From contig CBIHON010000011.1 in assembly GCA_966211965.1 (NCBI GenBank), forward strand, positions 62,001 to 126,000: a stretch of DNA of 64,000 bases. Direction: 5' to 3'. The notes beneath the pieces were generated by a model. It was not told where the DNA came from. It made no database searches and was given only the letters and a program-made list of their open reading frames with translations. This DNA is from CBIHON01 sp966211965. Its GTDB lineage: Bacteria > Pseudomonadota > Gammaproteobacteria > Burkholderiales > Burkholderiaceae_D. How positions within the stretch are numbered: the first letter of the stretch is position 1; the number at the start of each line of letters is the position of its first letter. Positions 45,102 through 57,200 of this stretch are shown here, piece by piece. The translations under genes were made by a program, and so were the position numbers.

Positions 45102-45143
45102 CAATTTGATTTACCGCAAATGTAAACCCGGAAAATCAAATTG
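45102..45143. promoter_or_regulatory. Long inverted repeat upstream of the peptide synthetase gene
   Basis: Perfect 11-bp arms CAATTTGATTT and AAATCAAATTG separated by 20 bp, in an AT-rich 290-bp region between two divergent genes and 128 bp before the synthetase start. Likely a regulator-binding dyad or the stem of an RNA hairpin. The regulator is not in the window. Confidence 0.6.
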
Positions 45144-45270
45144 AACAGCATGGTTTTTGGAAAAGTATCTCGGATGCGACGATTTAACAAAAGTTTTAAA
45201 TTGGTTAACAGAAGCACCTTGATTTAATTCAATGAACTTTGCATGATGTTTTGATTTTTCTCAGACGCAA

Positions 45271-48200
45271 GTGCAAAAATTGAATACTCTCGGATCAGTA
45301 AAAGTATGGTCGGCGTTACGCCTTCATGAGTGTTTTGAAATACTTGCAGACCGGCAGCCGTCCGCCCCTGCTGTTATTACCGAGCACAATGTTCTCACCT
45401 ATGCGGAACTTGACGGCAGGGCCAATGCCCTTGCCCATCTGCTGCTTGCAAACGGCATACAAGACGAAGAGCCGGTGGGTGTGCTCCTGGAGCGTTCCGC
45501 ATCGCTGCCGTTGGCGTTTCTCGCCATTCTCAAAGCGGGCGGCGCTTATGTACCGATGGTGGCCGACCTGCCTGCACAGCGTCTGGCAAACATGGCCGCG
45601 CAATCCGGGATGCGCTTTCTGATTGTGCTGGATGGTATCGAGGCCCCGGCCGAACTGCTTGCCACGATTTCGCGTCATTCTGAAAATGCCGCTCCACATG
45701 CGGCGATCAGGCCGGAACAGTTAAACGAGGCGTTTTATCGGCAGAATGCGCACAGGCCGGCGAAATCGGGAAGCGGCAGCAATCTTGCGGCCATACTTTT
45801 CACGTCCGGTTCGACCGGCCAGCCAAAGGGCGTTCTGCTTCAGCACGATGCCTGCATCAACATGGGATGCGGCCATATCGACGCGCATGGCATCGGTCCG
45901 CAAGACCGGATGCTGCTCTCCTCGTCGCCGGGGTTCATCCTGGGTTTTCGGGAATTGTGCATCCCGCTGCTGGCGGGCGCCGCTTTCGTTCCCGCCACGC
46001 GTGCGCTGCTCGATGACCCGGCCGGGCTCCTTGCGCTCATGTCGCGCCATGCCGTTTCCGTCGCGCTGTTTACGCCGTCGTATCTGCGTCTTTTCCAGGG
46101 GGCCGTGCCGGCGGGTCTGCGCTGCATTCTTACCGCGGGAGAGCGTCCTTATGCGGACGATGCGCGGCACTACGCGCGTGAGCTGGAATATTGGAACATC
46201 CATGGCGCGACCGAAGTCTGCGGAACCATCTGCATGCATCGTGTCGATCCGGACGGCGGCGGAGCGCTGCCCAGCGGCCGGCCGTTCACCAACATGGCCG
46301 TTTATTTATTGGATGCGGCAGGCAACGAGGTGCCTCACGGCGAGATCGGGGAGATTCACGTGCTGGGGGTCGGCGTGTCGCGCGGCTACCTCAACCAGCC
46401 CGAGTTGACGGCGGCAAGCTTTGTCGAAACAAAGTACGGCCGCGCTTATCGCACACATGACCTTGGACGCTGGAATGAGAACGGCGAGATGGAGACCATC
46501 GGGCGTGACAACGACGTGGTCAAGGTCTCCGGTCAGGCCGTGTCGTTGGGCGAAATCGAACGGACGCTGATGCGGCATGAAGGCGTCAAGCGCGCTGCGG
46601 CTCTTCAGCATAAAGGCAGACTGATCGCCTTCGTAGAAAGCATTCGGCCGCTTTCTTCTTCGATGGATGACTGGCGCGGTTTCCTCGGCAAGACCTTGCC
46701 GGTCTATATGCAACCCACGCAAGTCACGGCGCTTGAGAAGATGCCGGTCAGCTCTGCCGGCAAAGTGGATCGGCAGGCACTGCTGGCGTTGGCGGAACCA
46801 GCCGCGCAAGCCGGGCATCGAGAAGGCGCGTCGCTGCCTCCGCAAGGCGAGGTGGAAGAGCATATCGCCAAGGTCTGGGAAGAAGCATTGGATGTCCGCC
46901 CCATTATGCGGGACGACAACTTTTTTGCTCTGGGCGGCACGAGCCTGCTGGCGATCATGATCAGCCAGCGATTGCAAGCGCTGGGTTATAAAGTCCCCAC
47001 GCAGAGCGTACTGGCCGCACCGTCGGTGGCCGCACTGGCAAAAAAAATCGCCCTGCTCGCGCCAGCCACGGAACAGCAGCAGGACGCCCTCGCCCTGACC
47101 GCGGACCAGGGCTTGGCCACTATCGGACAAGAAGACTTTTGGATCGGCTGGAAAATCGATCTTCCCGCGGCAGGCTCGACCATTTCGCGCGTGTTGAGGG
47201 TATGCGGGATGGCGCCCGAAGCCGTACGCTGGCAAGCGGCGTGGGCGCAACTCCTGGGCCGCCATGCGTCGCTGCGCACCGCCTTCTTTGCCGATGAAGA
47301 CAACAAGGTGTGCTGGCGCGTGGTGGACATGGAAGAATTGCCGGCTGCCGCGCATCTCCTGCATGACCGCTGCACCTCGCTGGCCGAGGCCAGGGAGCAC
47401 ATTGCGGCACACACGGATCAAGCTTTTTCGCTCGCCCATCCGCCGCTGGCGCGTGCCGGCGTGATCGAGGTGGAACAGGAGCACATCACCTTATTCTGGT
47501 TTGTCCTTCACCATTCCGTCATCGATGGCGTGTCGGCGCGTATCCTGCAGGAAGAAATGTATGCCCTGCTGCTGGGACGTGCGCTGCCGCCGGCACAAAA
47601 CGGCATCTTTCTGGCCAGCCGGGCTGAACAAGAGTATCTGCAATCGGAACGCGCCGGGCGCGACCGCGCCTATTGGCAGGAAAAGCTGGATGCGCTTGCC
47701 GCAGACGGCGCCGAAGCGTTTACGGAATATGAGACGGACTTTCCGCGTCCGGTGAATGCCAGCGGGCGGTCCGCTGTGCCGCTCATTGAACGGCTCGATG
47801 CCAGGACGGTCGGCGCGTTGACACGTTTGGCGCAAGCACAGCAGGTGGGACTGCACGGCTTGCTGCTGGCGCTGTTATCGGCAGAAGCCGGCAGACGCAG
47901 CGGCAGGGCCGGGTTGATCCTCGGTAGCGGAATTTCGGTGCGGCCGGCCGGTGCGGAAAACGCCACGGGTTATTTCGTCAACCTGTTGCCGTTGATCCTG
48001 CCGGGGAAAAATTCAAACTCGCTGGCAGCCCGGATAAGCGCTGCCCAAGGCGCGCTGACGGAAGCGGTGGAACATGCCGATTATCCGTCCGGGCTCGTCT
48101 ATCGGGAGTTCCGCCAACGTCATCCGAATGCGCGGCCCCATTCGCGCACCTCATTGTTCGATATCTCGCTGACGGCCAATCCATCGCGCACCTGCGCCGA

Positions 48201-51200
48201 TGCGGGCGCGGGCTTTTCGCTGACGCCCATCCGTCTACCGGGCGAACAAATGCATCCCGCTGCCGGCATCGATCTCGCGTTCAGCCACGAACCGTTTGAA
48301 GAGGATGGCGGCGGGATCGAACTGGCGCTCGCCTGGAATGCGGATGTCTATAGCCAGAGCACGGCGCAGGCGTGGCTGAGTTCTTTTGCAGACTGGTTAC
48401 GCTGGCTGGCCGCAGACACCGAACGCGTGCACGCCCCCTTGCCGGCCCTGCTGCCGCGCGAAGCCGCCCTGCTCGCCCGCTGGGAACACGGCCCCGCTCT
48501 CGCCCGCCCCGCCAAGCGCTTCCACCAACTCGTCGAAGAACTGGCCGACCGCCATCCCGACCGGGCCGCTGTCGTCACCCCGCAGCGCACCCAGACCTAT
48601 GCCGAACTCGATGCCCACGCCAACCGCATCGCCCAGGCCTTGCTCGAACACGGCGTCGCCCATGAACAAGCCGTCGCCGTCCTCACCGAATCCGCCGCCG
48701 ACTTGCCTGCCGTCATACTCGGCATCTGGAAAGCCGGGGCCGCTTATCTGCCGCTGGCGCTCGAACAGCCGCCCCAGCGTCTGGCCTACATGGCCAGGGA
48801 TGCCGGCGCCAAGCTGCTGATCGTGCTCGACGGCCATGCCGTGCCGGCGCCTTTGGCCGCGGTGGTCGACACCATCCTGCGTCCTACCGATGCCGCCGCC
48901 TTCCCGACCCAGCGGCCCAACATTCCGGGCTCGCCCCAGGACCTGGCTTTCCTCATCTACACCTCCGGCACCACCGGCATGCCCAAGGGCACCTCGATCC
49001 AGCACGACAGCCTGATCAATGTCGCCTACATGACCGGCGAAACCACCGGCTTCGTGGCCGGCGACCGCGTCGCCCTGGTGGCCACCCCCAGCTTCGATGC
49101 CTCGCTGTGGGAACTGGGCATGGGCTTGTTGCATGGCCTGGCGCTGGTGCCGGTGTCGCAGGCGCTGCGCGACGATCCCTGGGCCATGAAGCGGTACTAC
49201 AAGGAGCTGGGCGTCACGGTCGCCTTTCATGTCTCGTCTTACCTGCGGGTGAGCAAGCACGTGCCTTTCGAAGGCTTGCGCATCTTGATCACCGGCGGCG
49301 AAGCGCCCAATCACGATGACGTCAAGCACCATGCCGGGCAGCTGGCATTCTGGAATGCCTATGGTCCGACCGAGACCTGCATCATCGTGTCGATGGGGCG
49401 GGTGGAAGCCGATATCGGCAGCAATACGCCCTTGTCGATCGGGCGGCCCTTGACCAACCTGCGCATTTCGATCCGCAACGAGCAAGGCGAGCCGGTGCCG
49501 CCGGGGGTGCGCGGCGAACTCTGGCTGGGCGGAGTGGGATTGGCGCGCGGCTATCTGAACAATCCACAGCTAACCGCCGAGCGCTTCGTCGAGACGGCGG
49601 CGGGGCGGTTCTATCGGTCGGGCGATCTGGGGTACTGGACGGATGAGGGCTGTGTGGTGCTGTCGGGGCGCATCGACCATCAGGTCAAGCTGCATGGGCA
49701 GCGGGTGGAGTTGAGCGAGATCGAGCAGGTGCTGCTGGGGCATGCGGGGGTGACGCAGGCGGTGACGCTGGTGGAGGCGGGAGCCAACCAGACCAAGGTG
49801 TTGCGGGCGTTCGTGTGCCTGGGTGCCGATGCGCAAGAACCGGAAGAAGAGGCGTGGCGCAGTTATCTGGGGGAGCGGCTGCCGTTCCACATGGTGCCGG
49901 CCACGGTGACTTTGGTGGCGGATATCCCGTTGACGCCATCGGGAAAGACCGACCGGCAAGCCTTATTGCGCCGCATTCCGCGGGATGCGCAATCCATCAA
50001 AACACCGCCGCGCGGAGAATGGGAGACCAGGATCGCCGCCTTGTGGTCGGCGTTGCTGGGATGTGCCGTTGCCCGCGAAGACAATTTCTTCGCTCTCGGC
50101 GGCAACAGCCTGCTCGCGGTGACCATTGCGCACCAGCTTTCCCAGGAATCGGCGTGCAGCGTTCCCGCGCGCGAATTGTTTGCCGCCCCGACCCTGGCCG
50201 ATTTTGCGCAACGGATAGCGGAATTGGCAGACGCAGGAACGCCCTCCTGCGATGACACGGACGGCGAAGTCCAGAACGATCTTGCGACCGAAGGCGAACG
50301 GGAATTCTGGGTGGCCGAAGCGGCGGGACTCGATACCCGCACCTTTACCATTCCGATACATCGCGCCATTCGGGGCGAGATGCCTTCGCCGGCACGCTGG
50401 AATGCCGCCTGGGCCAGGCTGGTCGCGCGGCACGAAGCATTGCGCACCTGTTTCAGCGAGGATGAGGAAGGCCGCTTGAGGCGGCAGGTACTCGCTACGC
50501 TGCATGAAAATCTGGACACCGCCACCAAACCCGATCGCACCGCTGCCCTTGCCTTTATCCGGCAATGCCAGAGCGAGCCGTTTGCAATGGGGGCCGCGCC
50601 CCTGTGGCGTGCCGGCATTGTCGAGGCGGCGGATACCCGCGAGCATTTTTTCTGGCTGGCGCTGCATCATTCCGTGGGGGATGGGCACTCCATCGGTGTC
50701 CTTCTGGCGGAACTGACCGCATTGTTACGGGACGAGGAACTCTCCCCGCCGAGCGGTCATTTCGCGCAATCGGCGATCCGGGAGCAGACCTATCTGGCCG
50801 GCTCCGCCTGCGCGCGGGATGCCGCATATTGGCGTGAGACCTTGGGACGTTTGCCCGAGGCGGCGTTCGACGAGTGGCCGCTCGATTACACCCGCGCCCT
50901 GCGGCCGGAGGCAGGCTGCCATCGCTTTCAGACCTGTCTCGATGCGAAGACGGCCGATTCCCTGAAAGCCTTGGCCCGCAAACATGAGGCCAGCCTGCAT
51001 GCGGTGCTCATGACCCTGTTCGCATGCGAGGTGCGGCGGCGCACCGGCCGCGCCGATTTTGTCATCGGCACCAGCGCCTCCACCCGGGAGTCGGAAGCGG
51101 AGGCACGGGTAGTCGGCTATTACGTCAACATGCTGCCCCTGCCCTACAGCGTGCCGCACGCAGCCGCATTCGGCGACCTGCTGCGCGCGACGCAACAGCG

Positions 51201-54200
51201 GCTGGCGACGGCCTTGCAACACGCGCACTATCCTTTCGCTCGCATGTACCAGGACTTCTGGAGCGCACATCCGCAGCATCGCCACCCGGCCCGTTATCCG
51301 CTCTTCGATCTTGCGGTGACGGAAAATCCGGTTGCCCGGCGCACGGAGTCGGGATTCCATCTGGCCGCGGCGTCCGCCATCCAGGAACACACCGACAACG
51401 GCATCGAGTATGAATGGTCCTGCTGGTCTCACGGGCAGGATCTGCTTCTGCTCCACGAGTCCTTGGCCGACGGCGGCCTGGTGCTGCAATGGCAGGCAAA
51501 CGCGGCGCTGTATGCCAAGGAAACAGCGGAGAACTGGTTCACTGCGCTGACCGGTTGGACCCATTGGCTGGCCGAAGACATCGAACGCGTGCACGCTCCC
51601 TTGCCGGCCCTGCTGCCGCGCGAAGCCGCCCTGCTCGCCCGCTGGGAACACGGCCCCGCTCTCGCCCGCCCCGCCAAGCGCTTCCACCAACTCGTCGAAG
51701 AACTGGCCGACCGCCATCCCGACCGGGCCGCTGTCGTCACCCCGCAGCGCACCCAGACCTATGCCGAACTCGATGCCCACGCCAACCGCATCGCCCAGGC
51801 CTTGCTCGAACACGGCGTCGCCCATGAACAAGCCGTCGCCGTCCTCACCGAATCCGCCGCCGACTTGCCTGCCGTCATACTCGGCATCTGGAAAGCCGGG
51901 GCCGCTTATCTGCCGCTGGCGCTCGAACAGCCGCCCCAGCGTCTGGCCTACATGGCCAGGGATGCCGGCGCCAAGCTGCTGATCGTGCTCGACGGCCATG
52001 CCGTGCCGGCGCCTTTGGCCGCGGTGGTCGACACCATCCTGCGTCCTACCGATGCCGCCGCCTTCCCGACCCAGCGGCCCAACATTCCGGGCTCGCCCCA
52101 GGACCTGGCTTTCCTCATCTACACCTCCGGCACCACCGGCATGCCCAAGGGCACCTCGATCCAGCACGACAGCCTGATCAATGTCGCCTACATGACCGGC
52201 GAAACCACCGGCTTCGTGGCCGGCGACCGCGTCGCCCTGGTGGCCACCCCCAGCTTCGATGCCTCGCTGTGGGAACTGGGCATGGGCTTGTTGCATGGCC
52301 TGGCGCTGGTGCCGGTGTCGCAGGCGCTGCGCGACGATCCCTGGGCCATGAAGCGGTACTACAAGGAGCTGGGCGTCACGGTCGCCTTTCATGTCTCGTC
52401 TTACCTGCGGGTGAGCAAGCACGTGCCTTTCGAAGGCTTGCGCATCTTGATCACCGGCGGCGAAGCGCCCAATCACGATGACGTCAAGCACCATGCCGGG
52501 CAGCTGGCATTCTGGAATGCCTATGGTCCGACCGAGACCTGCATCATCGTGTCGATGGGGCGGGTGGAAGCCGATATCGGCAGCAATACGCCCTTGTCGA
52601 TCGGGCGGCCCTTGACCAACCTGCGCATTTCGATCCGCAACGAGCAAGGCGAGCCGGTGCCGCCGGGGGTGCGCGGCGAACTCTGGCTGGGCGGAGTGGG
52701 ATTGGCGCGCGGCTATCTGAACAATCCACAGCTAACCGCCGAGCGCTTCGTCGAGACGGCGGCGGGGCGGTTCTATCGGTCGGGCGATCTGGGGTACTGG
52801 ACGGATGAGGGCTGTGTGGTGCTGTCGGGGCGCATCGACCATCAGGTCAAGCTGCATGGGCAGCGGGTGGAGTTGAGCGAGATCGAGCAGGTGCTGCTGG
52901 GGCATGCGGGGGTGACGCAGGCGGTGACGCTGGTGGAGGCGGGAGCCAACCAGACCAAGGTGTTGCGGGCGTTCGTGTGCCTGGGTGCCGATGCGCAAGA
53001 ACCGGAAGAAGAGGCGTGGCGCAGTTACCTGGGAGAGCGGCTGCCATTCCACATGGTGCCGGCCACCGTGACCCTGGTGGCGGAGATCCCGTTGACGCCG
53101 GCGGGGAAAATCGATCGCGCGTCCTTGCTGGGTTGCGTCAATCGCGAAGAAAATCGTGCCGTAAAAGCCTTGCCGCAGGGCGAACTGGAAATACAGATTG
53201 CCTCGCTGTGGGAGTCATTGCTTGGAAAGAATGCTGAAGGCGGCATCTCGCGCGAAGATAATTTCTTCGCGCTGGGAGGCAACAGCCTGCTCGCCGTAAC
53301 GATGGCGCATCAGCTATCGCAGGCACTGAAGTGCCGCATTCCTGCACGCGAATTTTTTGCCGCGCCGACGCTGGCCGACTTTGCCCAACGCTTGGCCGGC
53401 TTGCTGCAGACCGCTGAAGAAGATGCCGTTCCCGCCACGGACAATCTCGCTACCGAAGGCGAACGGGAATTCTGGGTAGCCGAAACTGCCGGGCTCGATA
53501 CGCATGCCTTTACCATTCCCGTGCATCGGGTGATTCGTGGAGAGACACCCGATCTGGCGCGCTGGAATGCCGCCTGGGCCAGGCTGGTGGCGCGGCATGA
53601 AGCATTGCGCACCTGTTTCAGCGAGAACGACGGCCAACTGCGGCGTCATGTCGTTCCCAGCGTGGATCGCTCCCTTGAAACCGCCAGGCAGCCCGATGCC
53701 GTTGCCGCGCTGGCATTCATCCGCCAGCGCCAGAGCGAACCGTTCAGCATGGCAGCCCCGCCGTTGTGGCGTGCCGGCATCGTTGAGACGGCAAGTACGG
53801 GCGAACATCCGGGCGAATACCTGTTCTGGCTGGCATTGCACCATTCTGTCGGCGACGGCCATTCCATCGGCATCCTTCTGGAAGAACTGACGGCGCTGTT
53901 GCGCGGCCAGGAGTTGGGGCCGCTGGCAGCGCGCCCCGGCCAATCGTCTGCTCAGGAAAGGGCCTATCTGGCCAGCCCGGCCTGCGGCCAGGATGCCGGC
54001 TACTGGCGCGCTACGCTGGCGCAACTACCCGATTGCGCATTCGATGAATGGCCGCTCGATTTTCCCCGTTCGTTAAACACGGAAACCGGTTGCCACCGCC
54101 TGCAGACACGGCTCGACGCAAATACCGCCGCTGCGCTGCGAACCATTGCCCGGCAACATGACGCCAGCCTGCATGCGGTCATGCTCACCATGCTGGCGCT

Positions 54201-57200
54201 GGAAGTACGCCGGCGTACCGGCCGTGCGGACTTCACGATCGGCACGACAGCTTCCACGCGCGAATCTGCGGCACAGGTGGTCGGCTATTACGTCAACATG
54301 CTGCCCCTGCCGTACCGCCTCGCGGAGACTGCCGTCTTCGGCGAGATGCTGCGTCACACCCAGCAAGCCTTGGCGACGGCGCTGCAACATGCGCGCTACC
54401 CCTTCTCGCGGATGTATCACGACTTCTGGCGGAGCCGCCCGGAGCATCGCGACCCGGCCCGCTACCCGCTCTTCGATATCGCCATCACTGAAAATCCGGT
54501 TGCCCGTCACGCGGACACGGGATTGCATCTGGCCGCGCCGTCCGGGCTCGCGGAGCAGATCAGCCATGGTGTCGAGTACGAGCGTTCCTACTGGTCGCCC
54601 GGCCAGGACATGGTTCTCATCCATGAAGCTCTGTCCGACGGCGGGCTGATACTGCAATGGCAAGTCAATGCGATGCTTTATACGAAGGAAACAGCGGAGA
54701 ACTGGTTTGCCGGGCTGACCGGCTGGGCTCGCTGGTTCGGCGAAGACATCCGGCGCGTACATGCTCCGTTGCCCGCATTGCTCCCCAGCGAAGAGGCATT
54801 GCTCGCCCGATGGGAGCATGGTCCTTCCATTGCGCGTCCGCCGCTGCGTTTTCATGAGCTGTTCGAAACCGTTCTCGACCGGCCCGACGCGAACCAGGGC
54901 GGCAAGCCGGCCATCCTCACGCAGGACGGCTGCATCTCCTACCTGGAACTGGAGCAGGAAGCCAACGCGATCGCCCACCGCCTGCTGACGAACGGCACAG
55001 GACGAGGAAAGACCGTCGGCGTCCTCTCTGGCCGCTCCGCCAAGCTGCCGGCGGCAGTGCTCGGCATCTGGAAGGCGGGCGCAACGTATCTGCCGCTGGC
55101 GGCCGAGCTGCCGCCGGAGCGCCTGGCTTTCATGGCGCGGGATGCCGGCGTCGCATTGTTGATCGCCCTGGACGGCCACGCCATACCCGCCGCCCTGGCA
55201 TCGGCGTTGCCGCCTGCGATACGGCCGGAAGAATTAAGCAGCGAGTTCCGCCGAATCCATTCAGCCCGTCCGAGCGTCGACGGCGACCTCAACGATACTG
55301 CATACATCATCTATACCTCGGGCTCCACCGGCAAACCGAAAGGGACGCTGATCAGCCACGCAAGCTACGTCAACATGGTGCAGAGTGCCGGCGAAATCCT
55401 TGGCATCTCCGGCGATGACCGCACCCTGCTTTTTGCCTCCCCTTCTTTCGACGTATCGCTGTCGGATATCGGCGTGCCCTTGGCCGCAGGCGCGGCGCTG
55501 TGCCCGGTTCCCTATGAGGTCCTGAGTTCTCCGGCGCAATTTCAGACTTTGCTGAATACGCTTGAGGTGACGGTCGCCGACATCACGCCAACCTATCTGC
55601 GCCTGCTCGACGGTGCAAACCTGCCTTCGCTCCGCATTCTCGTCACGGGCGGCGAGGCGCCGTTCTTGAGCGACGTCGACACCTACATCAAGCGTCTGCA
55701 GTATTTCAACGCTTACGGCCCAACCGAGAACACCATCACCAGCACCATGGGGAGGCTGTCTCTCGAAAACAAGGCGTTTCTTTCCAGCGGCCGTCCGCTG
55801 CCCAATACCAGCGCCCACGTCTGCGACGCTGATGGCAATCCCGTGCCGCCCGGGGCAATCGGTGAACTATGGCTGGGCGGCGCCGGCCTGGCGCAAGGCT
55901 ATTTGCAACGGCCGGAACTCACCGCCGCCAGTTTCATGGAAACCGGTAAAGGGCGGCGCTATCGCTCCGGCGACCTGGCCCGCTGGCATGTTACCGGCGA
56001 GCTGGAAATCATCGGCCGCAACGATGACCAGACCAAGCTGAACGGCATCCGCGTCGAGCTGGGCGAAATCGAGCATGCCTTAAGCAGCCACCCGCATATC
56101 GCGCAAGCTGTGGCACTGGTGGATAGCCATGCCGGCAACACCCACAGCCTTTGGGCTTTTGTCTGCCCGCAGCCGGGAATGGACGCGCCGGCAGAAGAAA
56201 CCTGGCGCGATTATCTGGCAACCCGCCTGCCCTCTTACATGATCCCGGCGGCAGTGATTGCGATTGCCGCGGTTCCCGTTACCACGTCCGGCAAAGTGGA
56301 CAAGGCCGCGCTGAAAAAGTTGATTGCGGACCGTGCGCCCCAGGGGGAAAAGTCTTTACCGCAAAACGACATGGAGCGGGAAATCGCCCGGCAATGGACA
56401 GACTTGCTCGGCCATGCGCCGGTCTATCGCGAGGATAATTTTTTCGCGCTGGGCGGCCACAGCCTGCTCGCCATTGCGCTGGCCCATCGTCTTGAAAAAG
56501 ACCTCGGCCATCCGGTACCCGCACGAGAACTTTTCGTGGAGCCGACCCTGCGCGATTTCGCGCATCGGGTAACGCAGTTGCGCTCGGCAGCGGTTCCCGC
56601 CGAGATTGCATCGGACCGGGCCACGGAAGGCCAGCGCGAATTCTGGGTGGCGGAGCAAGCCGGGCTCGATACGCGCGGATTCAATATTCCGGTCACTCTC
56701 GCCGTCGGTGGAAAGGTACCGCCGCTCGATCAATGGCAATCCGCTTGGGCTGCGCTGGTTGCACGGCATGAAGCATTGCGCACTTATTTTTACGAAGACC
56801 GGGAGGCCGATCTGCGCCGCGCCGTTGTGCCGCAAGCCGGTGCAACGCTGCAATATTGCAGTCACCTCGACTTGTCCGCCGCACTCGCCCATATCCACGA
56901 ACAGCAGACCCTCCCGTTCGCCATGGGCACACCCGTTCTGTGGCGCGCAGGGCTGGTCCATGTGGCTGGCTCGGATCAAACGGTTTTCTGGCTTTCGCTG
57001 CACCATTCGGTGGGGGACGGTTCATCCGTCGGGCTTTTGGTTGAAGCGCTTGCCGCCTTGTTGCGAGGTCAGGCATTGCCGCACTCGACAGGCACCTTCG
57101 ATCACTCGGCGGGACGGGAAGAAACCTACCTGAACGGGACCGCGTGCGAGGAAGACGCGCTGTACTGGCGCGACGTCTTGACAAGCCTTGACGGCCAATC

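Noticed and set aside
50725..52647. Long minus-strand open frame (640 codons), partly repeated at 48397-49485
   Set aside because: Antisense to C2/A3 and A2; its repetition only mirrors the 1430-bp repeat.
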